Shown one piece after another: positions 24,049 to 28,417 of a stretch of 28,417 nucleotides of DNA. The stretch is from Methanothrix harundinacea (GTDB lineage: Archaea > Halobacteriota > Methanosarcinia > Methanotrichales > Methanotrichaceae). The notes under the pieces are model-generated. The model was not told where the DNA came from and did no database searches. It worked only from the letters and a program-made list of their open reading frames with translations. The position numbers and the translations under genes were made by a program. Location of the stretch: contig DAQG01000116.1 in NCBI GenBank assembly GCA_002502785.1, positions 1 to 28,417 of the forward strand, given 5' to 3'. Each line of letters begins with the position of its first letter. Positions within the stretch are counted from its first letter, which is position 1.

Positions 24049-24156
24049 TGCCGGGAACGGGATCCGAACCCGTGACTTCCAGATGCCTCAGGACACGAGC
24101 GCCTATTTTTCGTTCCCCTATGAGTCTGGCGCCCTAACCGACTAGGCCACCCCGGC
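24049..24156 (-). tRNA. tRNA-Met (elongator, CAU) with intron
   Basis: Reading the minus strand, acceptor GCCGGGG pairs with TCCCGGC (one G-U), D stem GCCT with GGGC, anticodon stem CCAGA with TCTGG and T stem ACGGG with CCCGT. The loop is CTCATAA with anticodon CAT, the variable loop has five bases and the discriminator is A. CCA is not encoded beyond CC. The G1-C72 pair and non-GGG/CCC anticodon stem argue for elongator rather than initiator Met; the whole reads like elongator tRNA-Met of other euryarchaea. A 34-base intron lies at the canonical 37/38 site. A lysidine/agmatidine-type tRNA-Ile (CAU) is the main alternative. A TATA-like TTTATGTAA lies about 30 bases upstream. Confidence 0.95.
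24085..24118 (-). other. tRNA intron with bulge-helix-bulge splice sites
   Basis: The intron is 34 bases. Loop bases CTCA (32-35) pair with TGAG near the intron's 3' end to make the four-base central helix. Each splice site lies in a three-base bulge: TA|G at the 5' side and GC|A at the 3' side. Outside are the CCAGA/TCTGG exon stem and an inner GGG/TCC stem extended by ACGA/TCGT. This is a canonical BHB for the archaeal splicing endonuclease. Confidence 0.92.
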
Positions 24157-24181
24157 ACAGCAGATCTCCTAGGGTGATTTG

Positions 24182-24190
24182 TTACATAAA
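24182..24190 (-). promoter_or_regulatory. TATA-like element of the tRNA-Met gene
   Basis: The minus strand reads GTTTATGTAAC about 30 bases before the mature 5' end. Placement fits an archaeal tRNA promoter with a short 5' leader removed by RNase P. Confidence 0.4.
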
Positions 24191-24268
24191 CGTTGTGCTC
24201 ATCCGCCTTCCGCCTCCGAGAGGAGAACTTATTTCTAAGATGGACCTGGATATGGCCCGCTGACAAAC

Positions 24269-25471
24269 ATGTCTTCCAGCATATCCTGCACGGTGAGCGA
24301 TTCGCTATCTGGAAAGCTGATCGTCTTGGGGGTAACAGGAAGCATCGCCGCGGTTAGGACAATCGATTTGGTCCGCGACCTGATCCGGCGGGGTGCGACT
24401 GTCCACTGCGTCATGAGCAGGGCCGCCCAGGAGATCATCCACCCTTACGCCCTCGAGTACGCAAGCTCTAATCCCGTTGTGACGAAAATCACGGGAAGGG
24501 TCGAGCACGTCGAGTTCTGCGGCGTCGGTGGGCGGGCCGACCTCCTACTAATAGCTCCCGCCACCGCCAACACCGTCGGAAAGATCGCCCTCGGGATCGA
24601 CGACACCCCCGTCACCACCTATGCCACCACGGCCTTAGGAAGCGGCGTTCCCGTGATGGTCGTTCCCGCCATGCACGAGGCGATGTATCGCCACCCAGCA
24701 GTGGTGAAGAACCTGGAGGCTCTCCGGTTGATGGGGGTTGTGGTCGTCGACCCCAGGATCGAGGAGGAGAAGGCCAAGATCGCCGAGAACAGGACGGTGG
24801 TGATGGAGGCGGAACGGCTCCTCGGTCCCAACGACCTGGTCGGTAAGAAGATCCTGGTGACGAGCGGTGCCACTGCCGAGAGGGTCGACCCCATCAGGAT
24901 TTTGACGAACAGGGCGTCAGGAAAGACTGGGACGGAGATCGCTCTCGAAGCATGGAGGCGAGGGGCTGATGTTACCATCGTTCATCGAGGCCGTCTTGGA
25001 TTGCCGATGAAGGAGATATACGTTGAGAGCGCCGAGGAGATGCTGATCGCCGTTCTTGCAGAATTGGACGGGGCCGAATACGACGCCATGATCGCCGCAG
25101 CCGCCGTATCCGACTACACTCTGGACCCTTCCGCCGAGAAGATCAAGTCCGGAGGCGAGCTCACTCTCAGGCTTAAGCCGACCTCGAAGATAATAAAGAC
25201 GGCTAGGTCCCGGCACCCCGGCCTGAAGATGGTGGGGTTCAAGGCAGAAACCTTCCTCTCAGACGAAGACCTGATATCGAGAGCATGCGAGTCTATGGGC
25301 AATAACCAGCTCGACCTCGTCGTCGCCAACGACGTGGGCAAGGGTGGGATGGGGACCGAGGAGAACCGCGTCATTATCTTGGGCCACGAGGGGGTCAGGT
25401 CAGAGGTCTCTGGTCGAAAGAGCGTCATCGCAAGAGCCGTGATCGACGCCCTGGCGGAGGAGTTCTCCTGA
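24269..25471 (+). CDS. coaBC: CoaBC, phosphopantothenoylcysteine synthetase/decarboxylase
   Basis: This 400-residue bifunctional enzyme makes 4'-phosphopantetheine from 4'-phosphopantothenate and cysteine. The CoaC flavoprotein half (1 to about 185) has GVTGSIAA at 21-28, the catalytic-type His at 80 (RVEHVEFCG), PATANTVGK at 97-105 and PAMH at 133-136, the archaeal form of the PAMN motif. The CoaB half (about 190-400) has VTSGATAERVDPIR at 197-210, NRASGKTG, AAAVSDY and KIKSG. The ATG at 24269 is used; an in-frame GTG eight codons later is an alternative. It heads a CoA operon with pantoate kinase and phosphopantothenate synthetase, covering four steps of the archaeal route. Confidence 0.96.
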   Translation: MSSSISCTVSDSLSGKLIVLGVTGSIAAVRTIDLVRDLIRRGATVHCVMSRAAQEIIHPYALEYASSNPVVTKITGRVEHVEFCGVGGRADLLLIAPATANTVGKIALGIDDTPVTTYATTALGSGVPVMVVPAMHEAMYRHPAVVKNLEALRLMGVVVVDPRIEEEKAKIAENRTVVMEAERLLGPNDLVGKKILVTSGATAERVDPIRILTNRASGKTGTEIALEAWRRGADVTIVHRGRLGLPMKEIYVESAEEMLIAVLAELDGAEYDAMIAAAAVSDYTLDPSAEKIKSGGELTLRLKPTSKIIKTARSRHPGLKMVGFKAETFLSDEDLISRACESMGNNQLDLVVANDVGKGGMGTEENRVIILGHEGVRSEVSGRKSVIARAVIDALAEEFS

Positions 25472-26298
25472 AGGCTGCGGCCCCTGCTCACATCACGGGA
25501 TTTTTCGCCGCCAGGCGCGACCCCGACCCGAGACGAGCTGGGTCTGTCGGCTGCGGTCTCAACTTGGACCTTGGAGCCACCACCACCGTCCGCCCGTCTG
25601 ATGAGACATCTGTATTTCTGAACGGGGTCGAGTCGCCAGCCCCCGTCACCAGAAATGTAATCGAGAGGCTGGCCCCAACGCCGGTCAGGGTCGAGACCGA
25701 GCTTAAAATGCCTCTTGGGTCGGGGTTTGGGGCGAGCGGTGCAGGCGCGCTAAGCTCTGCTTACGCTCTGAATCAGGCCTTTGGGCTGGGTCTGACATCG
25801 AACGGAGTGGGGGAGGCGGCCCACGTGGCGGAGGTGGTTTGCGGTACCGGCCTCGGGGACGTCATCGCCCAGAATTCCGGAGGCCTGGTGGTGAGGCTTT
25901 CACCGGGGGCGCCGGGTTTGGGGGTTGTGGACAAGATTCCGGTTCCGCCCCTCAAAGTCGAATGCATCGTGAGGGGCCCCCTCTCGACGGAGGAGGTTCT
26001 CTCCGATCCCCGGATCATGAAGGAGGTCAACCGCGAGGGTGAGCTTGCTCTTAAGGAGCTTCTCAAAAGGCCGACCCTCGAGAGGTTTGTGTCTCTCTCC
26101 TGGGAGTTCGCTCGGAAGTCGGGTCTCGCGAGGGGATGGATGGAAGATGCTGTGGAGGCTGTTGAATCTTCAGGAGGTATAGCTGGCATGGTGATGCTGG
26201 GTGATGCGATCTTCGCCTTCAACGGGTCCGAAGTGCTAGCGGAGTTTGGGGATGTAATTTCTGCGAGGGTCAGCCTCTGGGGGGCTGGGCTTGAGTGA
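25468..26298 (+). CDS. Pantoate kinase; probable CTG start
   Basis: This GHMP-family kinase phosphorylates pantoate, the first archaea-specific step to CoA. Counted from CTG at 25468 it has 276 residues. HITGFF at 8-13 is the family's N-terminal signature, the ATP loop PLGSGFGASGAGAL lies at 82-95, and GTGLGDVIAQNSGG follows. The first conventional start, TTG at 25564, would delete the HITGFF region and the strand after it, so the true start is upstream. The only start-like codon there is CTG, which shares CTGA with the coaBC stop and has GGAGGAG five bases before it. No in-frame ATG, GTG or TTG occurs within at least 85 bases upstream. Its stop overlaps the start of the synthetase gene by eight bases. 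Confidence 0.93.
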   Translation: MKAAAPAHITGFFAARRDPDPRRAGSVGCGLNLDLGATTTVRPSDETSVFLNGVESPAPVTRNVIERLAPTPVRVETELKMPLGSGFGASGAGALSSAYALNQAFGLGLTSNGVGEAAHVAEVVCGTGLGDVIAQNSGGLVVRLSPGAPGLGVVDKIPVPPLKVECIVRGPLSTEEVLSDPRIMKEVNREGELALKELLKRPTLERFVSLSWEFARKSGLARGWMEDAVEAVESSGGIAGMVMLGDAIFAFNGSEVLAEFGDVISARVSLWGAGLE

Positions 26299-27055
26299 CG
26301 TTCCTCCTTCACATCCCAGGTATGCCTCCCTCAAGACCCGGGAAAAGGTGGTCGAGGGGGTCGAAAAGGGGATCACCGGGTTAAACGGCCTCATCGCCCA
26401 GGGTAGGGGCGAGGCTCTCGACTACCTCATCGGCGAGAGGACGACGGCTTCCGGCGCGGAGGCGGAGCGGGCGGCGGCGGCGATGCTCCTTTTGGCCGAA
26501 AGGCCCGTTTTGAGCGTCAACGGAAACGCTGCAGCCCTCGTCCCCGAAGAGATGGTGTTGCTTGCGAGAAAGATCGATGCACCTCTCGAGGTGAACATAT
26601 TCTACCGGACTGAGGGGCGGGTGAAGAAGATAGCAGACCTCCTCCGGAGCCTCGGCACAGGAAAGGTTTTCGGGGAAAATCCCAATGCGGTGATCCCTGG
26701 TCTCGATCACGCCAGGGCCAAGGCTGCCAGGGGCGGAATATACGACGCCGACGTCGTCTTCGTTCCTCTGGAGGACGGAGATCGGTGCGAGGCTCTGGTG
26801 AATATGGGAAAGAAGGTGATAACCGTCGATTTGAACCCGCTATCCAGGACCGCGAGGACCTCGACGGTGACCATCGTCGACAACGTGGTGAGGGCTCTGC
26901 CTAACCTTATCGCCCTCGTGGAGGAGATGGCCGACCTGGACGAGTCGGAGCTGAATTCTGTTCTGGCTGGTTACGACAACAGGGCCGTTCTCCGCCGGTC
27001 GGTGGAGGAGATCGTCTCCCATCTGTCGGGTCGGTTTTCCGCTTTGGAGGACTGA
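26291..27055 (+). CDS. 4-phosphopantoate--beta-alanine ligase
   Basis: This 254-residue enzyme joins 4-phosphopantoate and beta-alanine using ATP, the archaeal counterpart of bacterial PanC acting after phosphorylation. Family features include an N-terminal SHPRYASLKTREKVVEGVEK, GEALDYLIGERTT, LSVNGNAAALVPEEM, VNIFYRTEGRV, GIYDADVVFVPLEDGDRCEA and VDLNPLSRTAR. Length is typical. The TTG start overlaps the kinase stop (TTGAGTGA), so the operon's last two genes are translationally coupled. The pantoate kinase and this enzyme together replace the PanC/CoaA route. Confidence 0.95.
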   Translation: MSDVPPSHPRYASLKTREKVVEGVEKGITGLNGLIAQGRGEALDYLIGERTTASGAEAERAAAAMLLLAERPVLSVNGNAAALVPEEMVLLARKIDAPLEVNIFYRTEGRVKKIADLLRSLGTGKVFGENPNAVIPGLDHARAKAARGGIYDADVVFVPLEDGDRCEALVNMGKKVITVDLNPLSRTARTSTVTIVDNVVRALPNLIALVEEMADLDESELNSVLAGYDNRAVLRRSVEEIVSHLSGRFSALED

Positions 27056-27070
27056 TTCCCACCAAAATAT

Positions 27071-27078
27071 TTTATACC
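27071..27078 (+). promoter_or_regulatory. TATA box for the gene at 27100
   Basis: AAATATTTTATACC lies 22-29 bases before the ATG at 27100, the right distance for a leaderless transcript. It supports a separate transcription unit after the CoA operon. Confidence 0.5.
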
Positions 27079-27099
27079 TGGGTTGTATACTCTCTTGCT

Positions 27100-27678
27100 A
27101 TGCCCAAACGGGTCATCTCTCACCAAGAGCTTTTGGAATCGGTCCACGCCGCTACCAGTGTTCCCTTCGAGTCGATTTATCCCAACGATCATTGTTACAT
27201 TGCCCTATCCCTTGCCGAGGTGTGGGAGGTGGTCCAGTCCTTCGGCCCAGGGTCCTCTAACGGTGAGAAGGAGGATGGAGATCATCAGGCTCGCAGGCTC
27301 TGGTACGCTTTCAAGGAGACGAACAACCGGTGCGCTTGTGGGATGGTCAGGCTCTCTCAACCCCTCGCTCGGGACGTCGTGGGGATCGTGACCACCGACG
27401 ATCTGTTCGCGGAAGCTAGCGCGAATTCGGTGGGACTGGACGACTGCGTTCTTAGCGACGATTTGGCAGAGTACGCCGAGGAGCGTGTTGCAGGCGGTCG
27501 TTTCGGCGTCGGCCAGAAAAACGGGGATGAGGTGCGCCAGGGCGATTTGAGGGGTGGCCTTGAGATGACTTTGATCGAGCCCCAGACCAAAGACGTCTTC
27601 AAGAGGAGCCAGGGCGGAACCTTCGGTCCAGGCCAGTGGCCCGTCTCTGAGATCAGGGCTCTTGCGGTCTGGTTCTGA
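27100..27678 (+). CDS. Unrecognised 192-residue acidic protein
   Basis: I do not recognise this protein. It starts MPKRVISHQELLESVHAATS, is acidic and probably soluble, and has no signal peptide or membrane helix. A middle CACGMVR, a single upstream Cys in DHCYIAL and a DDCVL could offer metal ligands, but no standard motif forms. The reading frame has the G-first codon bias and GC-rich third positions of the surrounding genes, which favours it over a near-full-length minus-strand frame (27205-27753). A TATA box sits at the right distance upstream. The last 35 residues (SQGGTFGPGQWPVSEIRALA) look atypical, so a late frameshift cannot be ruled out. Confidence 0.55.
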   Translation: MPKRVISHQELLESVHAATSVPFESIYPNDHCYIALSLAEVWEVVQSFGPGSSNGEKEDGDHQARRLWYAFKETNNRCACGMVRLSQPLARDVVGIVTTDDLFAEASANSVGLDDCVLSDDLAEYAEERVAGGRFGVGQKNGDEVRQGDLRGGLEMTLIEPQTKDVFKRSQGGTFGPGQWPVSEIRALAVWF

Positions 27679-28417
27679 CGACGATTTTTTTGGCTCGGAC
27701 GATCGCGATATCCTGACCGTGAATACCTGCTTTATAACCGAGAGGTCTCTCATCTGGCGACCTCTGCTAAACTTATAAGCCGATTTCGCTTAATGTCGGT
27801 CTCTACCAGGAGGCCTGCCTCACTGTTCCGCGCGTCATAGTGGGGACAGAAAGATTTACCTGGCCATCGTGACGCTTTGTCGTGGTCGTTTCTATATCGC
27901 GTATCAGCCCCTAGTTCATATCGCCTTTTTGATAAAACTTACACCTCATAATAAAATTGTTATCCATTCAGAATATCGTAACTTGGCCGGGCACCTTTCT
28001 CACTTTTATTGTTCTACACCACTTCAATTATACTGCCGATAGACGTTCATTCCGTTATCTAAACTATTTACAATTCAACGCTCTTCAACTTATCTGATAA
28101 TCATTAGAATATATGTAAAAACAATCTAGATATTTTGATACATTTACAACTTAATACATATATTAGTCCTTGCTTTAATTAATATATATTACTACTGAAC
28201 TCGATTGACCATATCTTCTTCAGTTTTGCTTTCGCAAAGCATTATTTACTGATACAGAAAAACTAATATATAGGATCTCAATTTTGTTGCTATATGGTTT
28301 AATTTGCTGGGGGGAGTCAAAATTAGGTCACATAGTAATAATTCTTCTCGGAATGGTGAACGAGCCCTCATTAGCAGTTTCATTACTGGATGTTTTCTGC
28401 AAAAGCTGTGGAAATTT
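27679..28417. other. AT-rich region without a secure gene
   Basis: After 27679 the DNA shifts from coding-like to AT-rich, strongly so from about 27925. A palindromic CTTATAAG at 27772-27779 could be a TATA box in either direction. A plus-strand frame is open for about 82 codons (27794-28039) but lacks a good start. At the right edge another plus frame is open from 28209 to the end, with ATG at 28353 (MVNEPSLAVSLLDVFCKSCGN); a gene may begin here, but too little is visible to name it. Confidence 0.5.

Noticed and set aside
27205..27753. Long minus-strand ORF overlapping the gene at 27100
   Set aside because: Codon positions favour the plus strand (G-first codons, GC-rich third positions), and the minus translation looks like the shadow of that frame. 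Kept only as a point to test.
27794..28039. 82-codon open plus-strand stretch
   Set aside because: It has no ATG and no ribosome site, the composition changes midway, and the product has no recognisable pattern; possibly a remnant of an older gene.
1..28417. CRISPR array, insertion sequence or rRNA
   Set aside because: No regularly spaced direct repeats, no complete transposase frame with terminal inverted repeats, and no rRNA-like segments were seen on either strand.

Overview
The window looks like chromosome from a moderately GC-rich methanogenic euryarchaeon. The best guess is a Methanotrichaceae (Methanothrix/Methanosaeta-like) or other Methanosarcinales-grade archaeon. Archaeal signs are TATA-type promoters 20-30 bases before many starts, an elongator tRNA-Met with a bulge-helix-bulge intron, PurP, the archaeal CoA branch (pantoate kinase plus phosphopantothenate synthetase), archease-RtcB, and a VorB/VorA-type 2-oxoacid:ferredoxin oxidoreductase. 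The lineage is inferred from gene content and composition, not from a database match.

Layout. Bases 1-5956 (minus strand) hold a possible gene fragment at the left edge, an AIR-synthase-like protein, and mutL and mutS, which overlap at an ATGA. Bases 5957-8550 (minus) hold small exported or membrane proteins, a stand-alone Lrp/AsnC ligand-binding domain, and a DUF3467-TPR gene pair. Bases 8796-10049 (plus) encode a membrane-anchored protein with Ig/FN3-like domains. Bases 10137-12989 (minus) hold a phosphoesterase coupled to a tandem-SIS protein, then purP. Bases 13158-13694 (plus) carry a HisB-like protein that lacks half of its metal ligands. Bases 13869-14873 (minus) carry two tandem exported proteins; the first appears to start at ATA.

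Bases 15448-20375 (minus) form the metabolic centrepiece: an XRE-cupin regulator, an acyl-CoA synthetase fused to a two-[4Fe-4S] ferredoxin domain, VorB, and a VorA with beta and gamma parts in one chain, closed by a 10-bp hairpin. The fused ferredoxin corresponds to the separate VorC subunit of other methanogens. I infer that organic acids are activated to acyl-CoA and reductively carboxylated to 2-oxoacids (or the reverse) by a complex in which the synthetase is covalently tied to the electron-carrying subunit.

Bases 20556-23205 (plus) are an RNA-processing operon: archease, the RtcB ligase and a TrmJ-type methyltransferase. An RDD membrane protein and the intron-containing tRNA-Met follow on the minus strand; RtcB is the expected ligase for that intron, so substrate and machinery lie close together. 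Bases 24269-27055 (plus) form a CoA-biosynthesis operon (CoaBC, pantoate kinase, phosphopantothenate synthetase); the kinase appears to start at CTG in a CTGA overlap. An unrecognised 192-residue protein follows. From about 27.9 kb to the end the DNA is AT-rich with no secure gene.

The strongest leads are the synthetase-ferredoxin fusion, the degenerate HisB homologue beside purP, and the two probable non-standard start codons.
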